From: an uncultured Lachnospiraceae bacterium
GTDB taxonomy: Bacteria > Bacillota > Clostridia > Lachnospirales > Lachnospiraceae
Reading direction: 5' to 3'
Assembly (NCBI GenBank): GCA_945949085.1
Contig: CAMFDJ010000007.1
Location: 53,282 to 117,281, forward strand
Length of the DNA stretch: 64,000 bases
The position numbers and the translations under genes are program-made. This document shows, one piece after another, positions 26,728 through 36,070 of the stretch; position 1 is the stretch's first letter, and each line of letters opens with the position of its first letter. A model generated the notes under the pieces. The model was given only the letters and a program-made list of their open reading frames with translations, ran no database searches and had not been told where the DNA came from.

Positions 26728-27879
26728 TTATTTTCCGGTATCGGAATGAATCTTTGCGCCAATAGTCTCAACCTCGCCGGACGGTCTGTAATCACCCACA
26801 TCGCCAAACAGGAACTGATGCAGATAAAGCACATCCTCCACCATATTGGTGGTCATGACACAACTTCCCTTTGCACCGACCGTACCTGTCGTGCGATACT
26901 GCTCTGCCGGGAATCCGCCGGTTTCTCCGATGCTATAGCTGCTTACATCCTTTAACAGCGATAAAATTTCTGTCAGAGTCAGGGAGGTGGATATTTCCTC
27001 AAAAATCGTATTTGCCGCCTTGTTCAATGTCGCAATATTGGCACTCTTAGCCTTTTTCAAGATTGCCTCTATCACTTCTCTCTGACGCTCTGTACGTTTG
27101 AAATCATCTCCTGCCGTATAGCGGATGCGGCAATAAGACACTGCCTGAATCCCATCCAGAGTCTGCATACCGGTTGATGTGACTTTTTTATAGGTTTTTC
27201 CCAGTGATTTGGAAGTCTCAACCTGATAGTTGTTCAGATGGGAAATCTCTGCGTCATCCACTTCAATCTCTACACCGCCGAGTGCATCAATCGTATCAGC
27301 CACACCGGCCCAGCCGACAGTCACATAGTCGGTGATATTCATATCCAGATTCATATTGAGCATATTGATCGCCTGCAGCGGTCCACCCTTCGAGTAGGCA
27401 GCGTTTGCCTTGTCATAATAGTCATTTCCAAGATTCAGATACGTATCACGATAGACGGAAACAAGCTTTACAACCTTGCTCTCCTCATTGATGGAAGCAA
27501 TGAGGATGGTGTCACTGCGATTCCCCTTTCCAAGCGAATTGTCACGCGCATCCAAACCAAACAAAGCAATGTTACGATAGCCGCTCATATGTCCGCCAAG
27601 TCCTACATTGGTTGTGATGTCATCCTTATTCACATTCAGGCTCTCATCACTCTCCGGTGCAATTCCCTCATTGATCACAATGCTCTCTTCATCGATTGTC
27701 TCATGAGAAATCTTACCGTACAGCACTACCACATATAATGCGATCAGCATCAGACAAAGTACAAATACTTCGACCGCAATCAGGATGATACGGTTTCTCT
27801 TCCTCCGTTCTCTCTCCTCTTTTGTCAGTCTTTTTTTCCCTGTATTTGCCTTTTTACTCTTCCCTGTATTTCCAGCCAT
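26728..27879 (-). CDS. LytR-CpsA-Psr (LCP) family wall glycopolymer ligase
   Basis: 383 residues. A basic cytoplasmic N-terminus and one transmembrane helix (about 30-51) precede the extracellular LCP domain, with GNRSDTILI, SVYRDTYL and RYTAGDDFKRTERQ carrying the conserved Arg and Asp residues that bind the pyrophosphate lipid. LCP enzymes move polymers from undecaprenyl-pyrophosphate to peptidoglycan or protein. Directly downstream (46 bp) of the initiating sugar transferase, so the first and last steps of polymer assembly are adjacent. Confidence 0.93.
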   Translation of the reverse strand: MAGNTGKSKKANTGKKRLTKEERERRKRNRIILIAVEVFVLCLMLIALYVVVLYGKISHETIDEESIVINEGIAPESDESLNVNKDDITTNVGLGGHMSGYRNIALFGLDARDNSLGKGNRSDTILIASINEESKVVKLVSVYRDTYLNLGNDYYDKANAAYSKGGPLQAINMLNMNLDMNITDYVTVGWAGVADTIDALGGVEIEVDDAEISHLNNYQVETSKSLGKTYKKVTSTGMQTLDGIQAVSYCRIRYTAGDDFKRTERQREVIEAILKKAKSANIATLNKAANTIFEEISTSLTLTEILSLLKDVSSYSIGETGGFPAEQYRTTGTVGAKGSCVMTTNMVEDVLYLHQFLFGDVGDYRPSGEVETIGAKIHSDTGK

Positions 27880-27925
27880 TTCCTTACTCCTTTTCTATTG
27901 GTATCCCTTTAGGCAGCCCTATTTC

Positions 27926-29335
27926 CTAATAAGCATTCTTGTTGATGAAGCCTTTGAAAATTGTCAAAAACAAAATCTTGATATCAAGTCCCAATGTCCA
28001 GTTTTCAATATAATACAGATCACAGTCAATTCGCTTGCGGATCGAGGTATCTCCCCTGTATCCGTTTACCTGCGCCCAGCCTGTCATGCCGGGGCGAACC
28101 TGATGCTTGATCATATAACGTGGGATCTCTTCTTTGAATTTTTCCACAAAGAACGGTCTCTCCGGTCTTGGTCCCACAAGAGACATATCCCCCAGCAGTA
28201 CGTTGATCAGCTGTGGCATCTCATCAATACTTGTCCGTCTGAGTATCTTCCCGATCTTTGTCACACGCGGATCATCCCTTGTGGTCCATTCCTTCTTTTC
28301 CGCACTGGGTTTTTGCAGCTCCATCGTACGGAATTTGTACATCTGAAACGGCTTGTTATGCAATCCTACCCTCTCCTGCTTAAAGATGACAGGTCCTTCA
28401 CTGCTGCATTTGACAAGAATGGCCGTTATGATCAGCAACGGCGAAAAGAGCACTAATGCCATAAACCCAAATACAATATCGAACACGCGCTTGATGATCA
28501 TATTCAGCGTATTGGTCAGCGGTACATGCCTGATATTAATCACCGGCAGTCCGTTCAGATCCTCTGTATAAGGCTTGCTTGGGATGACACTGTTATAATC
28601 CGGAATAAACTTGGTGTGCACACCGGATTTTTCGCACAGATTCACAATTTCCTCCAGTCTGCCATAATTTTCCAGCGACAAGGTAACCGCAATCTCATCA
28701 AGCTTATTCTCCGGAAGGATATAAAACAGATTGTCAATCTGTCCGATCACCTTTACCCCCCTGTACTCCGTTCCTCTCGGAATGGAATCATCCAGAATCC
28801 CTCTGACCACATAGCCCCACTGTGGATTCTGACGTATTCTGTCAATATATAGCTCTGCAGCGCGCGAATATCCTACCAACAAAATGTATTTCACATTGTA
28901 ACCGCTTTTGCGCAACATGCGGAGCCACTTGTGAATCAGGATCCGAAATGCCGCATCCGCCGCAATATTCATCACGTAAAAGTAAAAAAGCATCGTACGC
29001 GAGAAATTATCCAGATGGATCATGAAAAGACCCACGATCAAAAGGACAAATCCGACCGTATTGGCCACAACAATATTATAGATCTCGCGTTTCATGCTGC
29101 TTGCACGCTTTGCCTGATACATATTGAACAGGTAATATAAAAACAGATATCCCGGGATAATGATAATCAGGGCGCCAAAATAGATTTCCCTGCTGACAGA
29201 ATCAAGCCCGGTATAAAAGGGTCTGATTCCACTCCGGAATTTCAGAAACCATGCAAACAAATAAGTCGCGGCAATGATGGCAGCATCCAATACCACGTGC
29301 AGTCTGTTAAATATTTTCTGATTATCTTTGATCAT
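27926..29335 (-). CDS. Polyprenyl-phosphate sugar-1-phosphate transferase (WbaP/WcaJ-like)
   Basis: 469 residues. Four N-terminal membrane segments and a CoA-binding-like Rossmann region (LLVGYSRAAELYI) precede the catalytic bacterial sugar transferase domain from about residue 275, with KRVFDIVFG, FKQERVGLHNKPFQMYKFR, RRTSIDEMPQL and GPRPERP. It starts a glycan by transferring a sugar-1-phosphate to undecaprenyl phosphate. The ATG at 29335 is preferred to the GTG at 29344 that overlaps the AGGTG site. A good promoter lies 113 bp upstream. Confidence 0.94.
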   Translation of the reverse strand: MIKDNQKIFNRLHVVLDAAIIAATYLFAWFLKFRSGIRPFYTGLDSVSREIYFGALIIIIPGYLFLYYLFNMYQAKRASSMKREIYNIVVANTVGFVLLIVGLFMIHLDNFSRTMLFYFYVMNIAADAAFRILIHKWLRMLRKSGYNVKYILLVGYSRAAELYIDRIRQNPQWGYVVRGILDDSIPRGTEYRGVKVIGQIDNLFYILPENKLDEIAVTLSLENYGRLEEIVNLCEKSGVHTKFIPDYNSVIPSKPYTEDLNGLPVINIRHVPLTNTLNMIIKRVFDIVFGFMALVLFSPLLIITAILVKCSSEGPVIFKQERVGLHNKPFQMYKFRTMELQKPSAEKKEWTTRDDPRVTKIGKILRRTSIDEMPQLINVLLGDMSLVGPRPERPFFVEKFKEEIPRYMIKHQVRPGMTGWAQVNGYRGDTSIRKRIDCDLYYIENWTLGLDIKILFLTIFKGFINKNAY

Positions 29336-29447
29336 GATATTCACCTATCGGGCACATTCCCGCAAAATCCCTCATAACAGGAAGGAATATGCATTCAGAA
29401 GGAGTTTCTCATCGCTTTCTGAAAAAATCTGTAAACATACAAAATTA

Positions 29448-29476
29448 ATTTTACATTATTTTTAGGAAAAGGGCAA
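29448..29476 (-). promoter_or_regulatory. Sigma-A promoter of the sugar transferase-LCP pair
   Basis: TTGCCC (29471-29476) and TAAAAT (29448-29453) with 17-bp spacing on the minus strand, leaving a leader of about 105 bases. Confidence 0.6.
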
Positions 29477-29499
29477 CTTCTATATTTCTTAAAGCTTCC

Positions 29500-30498
29500 T
29501 TAATTTACAAACCGCCTGATCAGATTTGCCCAAAGCTGCAGCTGTATCCTGACATAATTGCCAAGATGCGCCGGGCGGAACGGGACCTTCTGTTTCCGTC
29601 CTTCCCTGCTGAAGGAAAGCCTTATGCCGCGCATCAGCCCACGCAGATAGACAATGCCTAATCCTTTCTTTACAAAAAACAGAGCCTTGATCAGATAGCC
29701 GACAAGCAGAAACGGTAAATTCAGGATAATCTGAAGCAGCGGCATATTTTTCGCCACCAGATACACACTGTTTCGGGAGGAAAGATCCACCTTGAATGCA
29801 TTGTAGCGCGAACCGCTCGAGCCGCTGCCCGCATGGTAAACGACCGCTTTCGGGCAGTATCCGTTGCGATAGCCGTGTATCTGTGCCCTGTAACCGATAT
29901 CGATATCCTCAAGATACGCAAAATGAAGTTCATCAAAATAACCGATTCTGTCGAACACCTCTCTGCGGTAGATAGCTGCTCCGCCGCAAGCTGCAAAAAC
30001 CTCCGTTTCATTCGCAAACCGGCAACTGTCCTGCCCCTTGCCGCGTCCAAAAGCCCATCCGAGCGCACAGTAAAAATCACCTGCGTCATCAATGCACTCA
30101 GGATTTTGCATAGACAGCATCTTAGAAGAGATACTGAAATATTCCCCGTGCTTTTCCATTGCCTGTTCCAGCTGCTGCACAAAATCCGGCTCTACTACCG
30201 TATCATTGTTCAACAAAATGACATATTCCGTTCCGGCCGCACAGATCCCCACATTCACAGCTGCAGAAAATCCGGTATTTTGCGACAGTGTGATAACCTT
30301 TACCCAGGGAAATCTGTCCCTGATAAATGCTGCGCTGCCATCCTGCGAACCATTATCCACAACAACCGTCTCAAATGTTGTGCCTTTGGATCTATGCAAA
30401 AAAGACAGACAATCTCCCAAATACTTCATTCCATTGTAATTCGGAATTACCACCGTTGTTTTGATTTGTTCCATTCTGTTTTCCATTCTGTTTCTCAT
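29500..30498 (-). CDS. GT2 glycosyltransferase (WbbL-like rhamnosyltransferase group)
   Basis: 332 residues. GT-A start TTVVIPNYNGMKYL, VVDNGSQDGS, the NNDT metal site (LLNNDTVVEPDF) and the later LEDIDIGYRA motif place it with WbbL-type rhamnosyltransferases. A hydrophobic patch near the C-terminus suggests membrane association. The ATG overlaps the stop of the preceding GT2 gene by four bases (ATGA), a sign of translational coupling. It adds a sugar to the growing lipid-linked chain; donor inferred only. Confidence 0.9.
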   Translation of the reverse strand: MRNRMENRMEQIKTTVVIPNYNGMKYLGDCLSFLHRSKGTTFETVVVDNGSQDGSAAFIRDRFPWVKVITLSQNTGFSAAVNVGICAAGTEYVILLNNDTVVEPDFVQQLEQAMEKHGEYFSISSKMLSMQNPECIDDAGDFYCALGWAFGRGKGQDSCRFANETEVFAACGGAAIYRREVFDRIGYFDELHFAYLEDIDIGYRAQIHGYRNGYCPKAVVYHAGSGSSGSRYNAFKVDLSSRNSVYLVAKNMPLLQIILNLPFLLVGYLIKALFFVKKGLGIVYLRGLMRGIRLSFSREGRKQKVPFRPAHLGNYVRIQLQLWANLIRRFVN

Positions 30499-31757
30499 TC
30501 TGCTTTTTGCATTGCATCAAACTTTTCGGGTGACACATACAGCGTTCTGCCGGGGCATTTTTCCTTTTGCAGCGCCTGTCCGCCTCGTTTCAGAATGCGA
30601 CCTTCAGGCAGAAGATCCGCCTCAAACATCAGATCCGCCCTGTGCAGATAACCGCTGTACATCGTGCGCATGCCCTGAAAACATTGCATACCATCCAGAA
30701 CCGGTCCCTCTGTCACTTTTCCATGTGCTTCCCGATACGTACCGACAGCAGCGATATCTTCCCTGACCGAAAAAATATCAGGAAGATAGGTTACCTCATA
30801 AAAGCCCAGATGCAATGAATGCGTCACAAGCACATGCCAGCCTTCCTGCGCCAGAAAATCCTCCAGAGCTCTTTTCCCGGCCTCATAAGCATAACGCTTA
30901 CTCTCCGGATTATCTGCCGTAGAATTCTCATGTGCGCGCCAGTGATACAGAATGTGATTCACATGACCGATTTTCTCACGCAAAAGCGCAGTGGGCGGCA
31001 CAATGCCTTCTTTGACATCCATCTCTTTCATGACCACCGCAACCGTGCGAAGGAAAAGATCATAATCCTGCGCCCCATCATAGTCCGGTCTGCATTGCAG
31101 CGCCTTGATGATCCGGGTCCGTATCACTGTAAAGTGACAGATATAATTATTGGACAAAAGATAATCCAGATTAAAATCCGGTTTGAAATTTGGTTCGAAA
31201 AAGCGCGTGCCATCGGCAGACATCTTATCCTCATCCGTGTAGACCATGTCACACCCTTTTTCCGAAATCAGCGCTGCAATCCTGGAAAGCGCATCACGCT
31301 CGAGCACATCATCATGATCCAAAAGTCCGATATAATCTCCCGTTGCAAGGGCAATCGCACAATTGGTATTCTCCGAGATACCACCATTTTCTTCCAGCCT
31401 GCGGTAAAGGATTCTCCCATCCTCATAACTACCTGCCACACGCTCCACCCGATCAGATACAGACGCATCCGCAATCACAAGCTGAAGATTTTGGTACGTC
31501 TGTCCCAGCACACTTTCGATCAGTTCCCGCAGAAAGTATTCCTCCGTCTCATATGCCGGCACAACAATGCTGAAACAAATCTCCTGCTCTTGCGCCGGTC
31601 TATGCTCCTGCATCGCTTCATCTCTACCGGTATACAGATTTGCTTTCCGCTGCAATGGATCCATGCCGTTTCTATCCACACGCTCCAACACTGCAGACAT
31701 CGTATTCCGTAATCCGTTTCTTTTTAAATAGGAAATCGTTCTATTCCATACACTCAT
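30495..31757 (-). CDS. GT2 glycosyltransferase
   Basis: 420 residues from the ATG at 31757, which has GGGAG in front; the frame extends further but into implausible sequence. A ~60-residue N-terminal helix region precedes the GT-A domain: FSIVVPAYETEEYFL, IADASVSD, GLLDHDDVLE (DXD site) and YTDEDKM with FKPDFNLDYLL. The same first-domain type occurs in the 662-residue GT2 of this window. Coupled to the next GT2 gene by an ATGA overlap. Confidence 0.9.
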   Translation of the reverse strand: MSVWNRTISYLKRNGLRNTMSAVLERVDRNGMDPLQRKANLYTGRDEAMQEHRPAQEQEICFSIVVPAYETEEYFLRELIESVLGQTYQNLQLVIADASVSDRVERVAGSYEDGRILYRRLEENGGISENTNCAIALATGDYIGLLDHDDVLERDALSRIAALISEKGCDMVYTDEDKMSADGTRFFEPNFKPDFNLDYLLSNNYICHFTVIRTRIIKALQCRPDYDGAQDYDLFLRTVAVVMKEMDVKEGIVPPTALLREKIGHVNHILYHWRAHENSTADNPESKRYAYEAGKRALEDFLAQEGWHVLVTHSLHLGFYEVTYLPDIFSVREDIAAVGTYREAHGKVTEGPVLDGMQCFQGMRTMYSGYLHRADLMFEADLLPEGRILKRGGQALQKEKCPGRTLYVSPEKFDAMQKAE

Positions 31758-31794
31758 TCTTTGCTCCCGTTTCTCCTGAATCAATATTTCACGA

Positions 31795-33534
31795 TTATTT
31801 ATTTTGCGCTTTGGCAGCATTTTGCAGCAAAAGCACAGCCAATTGAATAAACAGCACCACATAACCAATCAGATAGACAGAATAATAATACATAAACAAC
31901 CTTGACGGTGCCGTCAAAAAAACGAGCGGCACACGAAACAGCGCCGTAAATAAAACAGCAAATGGTATCCATTTCTTTCTGACCAGTGTAATTACGCACG
32001 TTATCAAAAGAACAAGAATGGACGGAATCGGCGAATAGATCAAATCTGTTATCAGATATTTTTCTTCGTAATCAGACGGCCGCCTGATTTCAAGTGTTTT
32101 TATAACAGTTGTTCTGATTTTATCAGAAAGCGGGTGGCTGAGAGGATATGTTTGGAACTGCCGATAATTTTCCACCTCATCATTTATAAACAGTTCTGTC
32201 GTATTTTCCAGAAGTGCGGTGGATTCCAAAAAAGTCTGCCATCTTTCCTGCAAAAAGACCATCGGATACTTGATGATCAGTTTGCGATAGGCTGATTGAA
32301 ATCTTGCAAAATCATCAGACGAGTAGCTGCGCTGAAAATCAGGTTCTCCCCAGAACATATTGATGCCGTTTTTTCCCTCCGCCGCTGCCCGGGAAATGAC
32401 ATCCGTGTCTACAACAAGGTTGATCTGTGCAAGCAGTTCTTCCTCGCCGTTTTCCTGCGCCTTAAGCACAAGCGGTACAAGCGGCAGCACCACGCTGGTC
32501 AGTTCATACTGATCACCGCTTGTCATTTTTTCTCCGATCTTTTGCGGCGTGAATAAAATAACAAATATAACTATATAGAGAACAATCTGTTTCCAATAGC
32601 GCCGCAGCCCGCCAATCAGGCAGAGCAGCACCGGAAAGAAGACCAGATAATAGATTGCCTCCGTCCTCCAGACTGTCACCACAGCCGCCAAAGGCACAAG
32701 CATAAAAATGACTTTTCTGTCATCGTATTCTGTTCCATCTTCTGTCTGCGAAATCATACGCTTTCTGTAGACCAGGTAAAGCTCTGACAAGAGCATCAAT
32801 TCCAAAAATGCATAAAAGCTCATACGCAGCGGATACAGATTGGAATCCAGGACAGGAAACATAACAAACGGAATTGTAAGAAGCAAAAGACAGGCTGTGC
32901 GCCGCTTATCAGATACCCCGATCCCTTTTTTTGCAATTTCCCCTTCATTTTGATTCCTTTTTCCGCCTTTTGCACTTTTTTGTCCCTTTTTTGCCGGATC
33001 CCTGCTTGTCATTACTCTGTCATATTCTCCAAGGCAATTTGACAGGATTCTTGCATAAATCAGTGAAATCGCCATGATCTGTACAAGTATGACACCGCTC
33101 GGGAAAGGGAACAACATCAGCGAAAATATATACCATACACTTGTTATATAATTCTGCCACCAATGCGGATAGAGTTGCAGGCTGCTCGACAACAACCCGA
33201 ATTCATCCATTCTCCAAATCCCCGGCCACGTCAATAATAAAAGAACAAGCATAATCCCAAAATAAAATAACGCAAGCTTTCTAAATTCTCTGTGGGCACG
33301 CCCAAAGAAATAAAAAATTCCCTGCCAGAGCAAAATCAAAAGCACTAAAAATACTGCCTTTACACAGATCGTCTCCACAGATTTCATTCCCTGCAGGAGA
33401 CTTGAAAAATCCCACTTCACATACGAAAAGAGAAAACTGTCTGTGAAAAAACTTACCACGAAGTGCAAGGCAGCAATCCATAGCGCTGTCTGATTCCATA
33501 TGATTTTGTGAAGATATGTCTGCATACTTTTCAT
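31795..33534 (-). CDS. Polytopic membrane protein (DUF6020-like, possible GT-C)
   Basis: About 579 residues with about twelve hydrophobic segments. An early motif WPGIWRMDEFGLLSSS (near residue 120) resembles the acidic loop of DUF6020-type wall-polymer membrane proteins, and a large hydrophilic loop follows near 340-440. Start uncertain: the ATG at 33534 has only a distant GGAG; a TTG lies at 33564. Downstream gap of 37 bp to the GT2 gene suggests one transcript. Proposed role: polymerisation or a sugar side-chain addition; not proven. Confidence 0.75.
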   Translation of the reverse strand: MKSMQTYLHKIIWNQTALWIAALHFVVSFFTDSFLFSYVKWDFSSLLQGMKSVETICVKAVFLVLLILLWQGIFYFFGRAHREFRKLALFYFGIMLVLLLLTWPGIWRMDEFGLLSSSLQLYPHWWQNYITSVWYIFSLMLFPFPSGVILVQIMAISLIYARILSNCLGEYDRVMTSRDPAKKGQKSAKGGKRNQNEGEIAKKGIGVSDKRRTACLLLLTIPFVMFPVLDSNLYPLRMSFYAFLELMLLSELYLVYRKRMISQTEDGTEYDDRKVIFMLVPLAAVVTVWRTEAIYYLVFFPVLLCLIGGLRRYWKQIVLYIVIFVILFTPQKIGEKMTSGDQYELTSVVLPLVPLVLKAQENGEEELLAQINLVVDTDVISRAAAEGKNGINMFWGEPDFQRSYSSDDFARFQSAYRKLIIKYPMVFLQERWQTFLESTALLENTTELFINDEVENYRQFQTYPLSHPLSDKIRTTVIKTLEIRRPSDYEEKYLITDLIYSPIPSILVLLITCVITLVRKKWIPFAVLFTALFRVPLVFLTAPSRLFMYYYSVYLIGYVVLFIQLAVLLLQNAAKAQNK

Positions 33535-33650
33535 TCTGATTCTTTCGCTCCCACTCCATCTCAATCTGACTCATGTCCACTTTCCGGTTCTCCCGCCTCA
33601 AAGCTTTACGGATTTACCCTAAGAAGTCCCGTCACAATTCGCGGCTCGTG

Positions 33651-33685
33651 AAAAAGGTTCGCAGAAGAATGTGGATTCTTCTGCG
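33651..33685 (-). terminator. Strong rho-independent terminator ending the long glycan operon
   Basis: A perfect 11-bp stem (33660-33670 with 33675-33685) with a four-base loop; a TTTTT tract (33651-33655) follows on the minus strand after AACC. It lies about 33 bp after the nucleotidyltransferase stop. Confidence 0.9.
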
Positions 33686-33717
33686 TCTTTTGGTTTCCAT
33701 TATGCGTTTGCGATTTT

Positions 33718-34458
33718 TTAATTTGATGCCGGATGGTATTCCGACAAAAAGATCTGCAGTTCCCCCGGCGTTCCGAGCACATGTACCCTGTCATAATCCA
33801 CGATAGAGATCCGAACATCTCCTCCTTTGGAAATCAGATAATTATAGAGCGGCGCTACATATTTCTCGCCCTTCTCTAACTTTTCATCACTCGTATAGTA
33901 TTCCTCATAGAGCTGCTCGTACAAACCACAGGTTTTAAAATAATAGGCCCCCAAGGTACAGTTGTCTGAGATTCTGACTTTTTCGCGAACCTCTACCACC
34001 TTTCCTGTTTCATCAAGCTTCGCAAAGCTCCAATGCTCACCATCTGCATGGAAACATGGGATGAACCCGTCTCCTGCAATCTGATCCGTTCTCATCTGCC
34101 CTGCCTCTACATACGTATCAATATTGTAGATGAGCAGCGCACTTTCCTTATTCCAATAGGGAGCTGCCAGCATAGCTGTTGTCGCCTGTCCGTCTGTCAG
34201 ATAATCAATCGCCACAACCTGTACCCCGGAAATCCCAAGCTTATGACAGGTCTCCCTGATAAAAGTTTCCGCATCATCTTCCTTACGCACGACGAAGATA
34301 TACTCATTTTCCGCATCATAAAAGCCTGCAAGACTCTCCATAGACCATTCGAATAAGGTTTTGCCATGCGCCTCGATCTGATATTTCGGTACTGTATAAC
34401 CGGCTTCCCGGAACCTTGAACCAAGCCCGGCCATCGTGATTACCACTGTCAGTTTCAT
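33718..34458 (-). CDS. Sugar/alcohol-phosphate nucleotidyltransferase
   Basis: 246 residues, a single NTP-transferase fold. Signature VVITMAGLGSRFREAGYTVPK is the nucleotide-binding loop, with the lysine of PKYQIE; IYNIDTYVE carries the metal Asp. The protein is too short for RmlA or GalU and has no acyltransferase tail. It should activate a phosphorylated sugar or alcohol with NTP. The same operon has an APH-fold kinase and a HAD hydrolase, a set suited to making an unusual activated donor. The start follows a fourfold 12-bp repeat and an AAGGATGG site. Last gene before the terminator. Confidence 0.85.
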   Translation of the reverse strand: MKLTVVITMAGLGSRFREAGYTVPKYQIEAHGKTLFEWSMESLAGFYDAENEYIFVVRKEDDAETFIRETCHKLGISGVQVVAIDYLTDGQATTAMLAAPYWNKESALLIYNIDTYVEAGQMRTDQIAGDGFIPCFHADGEHWSFAKLDETGKVVEVREKVRISDNCTLGAYYFKTCGLYEQLYEEYYTSDEKLEKGEKYVAPLYNYLISKGGDVRISIVDYDRVHVLGTPGELQIFLSEYHPASN

Positions 34459-34475
34459 AATTTTACCATCCTTTA

Positions 34476-34523
34476 TTCTGTTCTTTTTTCTGTTCTTTTT
34501 TCTGTTCTTTTTTCTGTTCTTTT
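34476..34523 (-). repeat. Four perfect 12-bp tandem repeats in the leader of the nucleotidyltransferase gene
   Basis: The plus strand has four identical copies of TTCTGTTCTTTT; on the coding strand this is AAAAGAACAGAA four times. It ends 18 bp before the start codon, just upstream of the ribosome binding site. Confidence 0.95.
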
Positions 34524-34573
34524 ATTCTACTTTTCCCGTAATATTTCCAGATATTGTTTATTGTTATATTTAT

Positions 34574-35251
34574 CTACAATGTCACTTCCCCATCATGCGC
34601 CATCAGAGAAACATTTGTCACACCGTCAATCTGCATCAGCTGCGCAAGAAGTTCGTTTTCATCCTTTGTCTTGATATCCCAGATCATATCCACCCCGTCA
34701 CGACTGACATTGCGCGATTTCACCGTCATCTTTTTGGAATATTTCTGAACAGTTTCCTTTACCTGCGTCTCTTTTGCAAGATCACACATATTGATCAGCA
34801 AAAGCACACTTGCTTTTCCGGCCGGTGTCAGCTCCAGCGCAAAAAGTCCGACTGTCAGGATCAGCGACGTCAGAACTGCAATCAGAAACATACCTGCGCC
34901 GCAAATGATACCGATACTGATCGACCAAAACAGAAATACCAGATCCATCGGATCCTTGATTGCTGTCCGGAATCTTACGATAGACAATGCACCGACCATA
35001 CCAAGCGAAATCACAAGGTTTGACTGCATCGCCAAAATAATGCTCGCCGTAATGACTGCAATCAGTGAAAGCGCAATATTAAAGGTTTTGGAATAAAAGG
35101 TCTTTTTCGCTGCCACATAATACACTGCGAAGATATACAGTGCCAGTACGCAGGTGACTACAAGTGTAAGCAAAATCCTTTCCGTCGTAATGTCACCATT
35201 TTGAAAGCTTTCCAAAAAAGATTTTTTCATGATATCGGAAAAAGTATTCAT
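34574..35251 (-). CDS. DUF4956 membrane protein
   Basis: 225 residues. Four to five hydrophobic segments (about 25-45, 55-75, 80-90, 105-140) with the family motif GALSIVRFRTAIKDPMDL after the third, then a soluble alpha/beta C-terminal domain of about 75 residues resembling a small regulatory fold. DUF4956 genes are commonly next to VTC-domain and CotH genes, as here. Function not established; a membrane partner of the polyphosphate-polymerase-like protein is the simplest idea. GGAAG precedes the ATG. Confidence 0.88.
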   Translation of the reverse strand: MNTFSDIMKKSFLESFQNGDITTERILLTLVVTCVLALYIFAVYYVAAKKTFYSKTFNIALSLIAVITASIILAMQSNLVISLGMVGALSIVRFRTAIKDPMDLVFLFWSISIGIICGAGMFLIAVLTSLILTVGLFALELTPAGKASVLLLINMCDLAKETQVKETVQKYSKKMTVKSRNVSRDGVDMIWDIKTKDENELLAQLMQIDGVTNVSLMAHDGEVTL

Positions 35252-35312
35252 ATTTCCATCTTCCTTCTACAAATTATTAATTCTACATTTTATTTTTCAA
35301 AATCCATTTTCT

Positions 35313-36053
35313 TCAGAATCCGCTATGCTCGAGCATGCACTTCCTGCACAGATAAAATTTGGAAAACGTCTCCTGGCGAAGCCTTCCAATCTCTAATGCT
35401 TCCCGTAGCACGCGGGGCAGAAACGTGTCATACTTGACTTCCATCAGATGCTCTCCCGGTCCCATGACCGGTGTCTTCCTGATATCCGGTGCAAAAAAAT
35501 GTGCAAAATCCGTCGATGCGGCTATATTACGGTCAAAGGTAACCCTGACATTTCCGTGTTTTTCCACATAGGGAATCCTGTCGTAAATGACGATCACCTT
35601 TGGTCGTAGCTGTCTTGTCCTCTGCAGCATGTAAAACTGCTGCAAAAGCGGCGGCGCCGTTGCAAAATCCTGCGCAGAATGCTCTCCTACAAAAAGCGGC
35701 TTACCCGAGAGAAGACGCTGCGTCTGCTCTTTCGTCAGCGCCGCCGCATATTTTCCGGTTCTGCCATTTTGCTTGACCTTCTTTTCCAGCTTGATGACCC
35801 TATCGCTGCCGTCATATATCCGAATCCGGTATTTGGCTCTCGGATCGACACCGGCCTCATTTTTTTGATAGCACGTGTTATATATATCATCAAAATAGAC
35901 ACTTCGTATCTGATAATACCCTTTTTCCGACACATGGGCATCCTTTTGCATCAGCCTGCCGATTCGTGCATCCAATACTGCCATTTTCCTCTCATCCACC
36001 GGAAATTTGTACTCATGCCTTGCTGTTTTTTTCTTTCCTGCATCGTGTTCCAT
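35313..36053 (-). CDS. VTC-domain (polyphosphate polymerase-like) protein
   Basis: 246 residues. The triphosphate-tunnel fold is indicated by alternating basic/acidic strands: EYKFPVDERK, QIRSVYFDD, RAKYRIRIYDG, IKLEKKVKQNGRTGKY, NVRVTFDRNI and LMEVKYDTFLP. In yeast Vtc4 this fold makes polyphosphate from ATP. Bacterial single-domain versions are poorly studied. No membrane segment; cytoplasmic. Lies between CotH and DUF4956, 17 and 61 bp apart, so they are co-expressed. GGGAG precedes the ATG. Confidence 0.9.
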   Translation of the reverse strand: MEHDAGKKKTARHEYKFPVDERKMAVLDARIGRLMQKDAHVSEKGYYQIRSVYFDDIYNTCYQKNEAGVDPRAKYRIRIYDGSDRVIKLEKKVKQNGRTGKYAAALTKEQTQRLLSGKPLFVGEHSAQDFATAPPLLQQFYMLQRTRQLRPKVIVIYDRIPYVEKHGNVRVTFDRNIAASTDFAHFFAPDIRKTPVMGPGEHLMEVKYDTFLPRVLREALEIGRLRQETFSKFYLCRKCMLEHSGF

Positions 36054-36070
36054 ACAAAGACTCCCTGCTG

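Noticed and set aside
25888..26955. 355-residue plus-strand ORF opposite the GT2 and LCP genes
   Set aside because: Runs across two real genes and a terminator on the other strand; Cys/His/Ile-rich shadow.
30819..31712. 297-residue plus-strand ORF opposite a GT2 gene
   Set aside because: Antisense shadow of a GT2 with conserved DHDD and other motifs.
33281..33601. 106-residue minus-strand ORF at the start of the DUF6020-like gene
   Set aside because: Its first residues look acceptable (MSQIEMEWERK) but it loses protein character where the membrane protein frame takes over. A frameshift at the 5' end of that gene cannot be excluded, yet the main frame gives a normal N-terminus.
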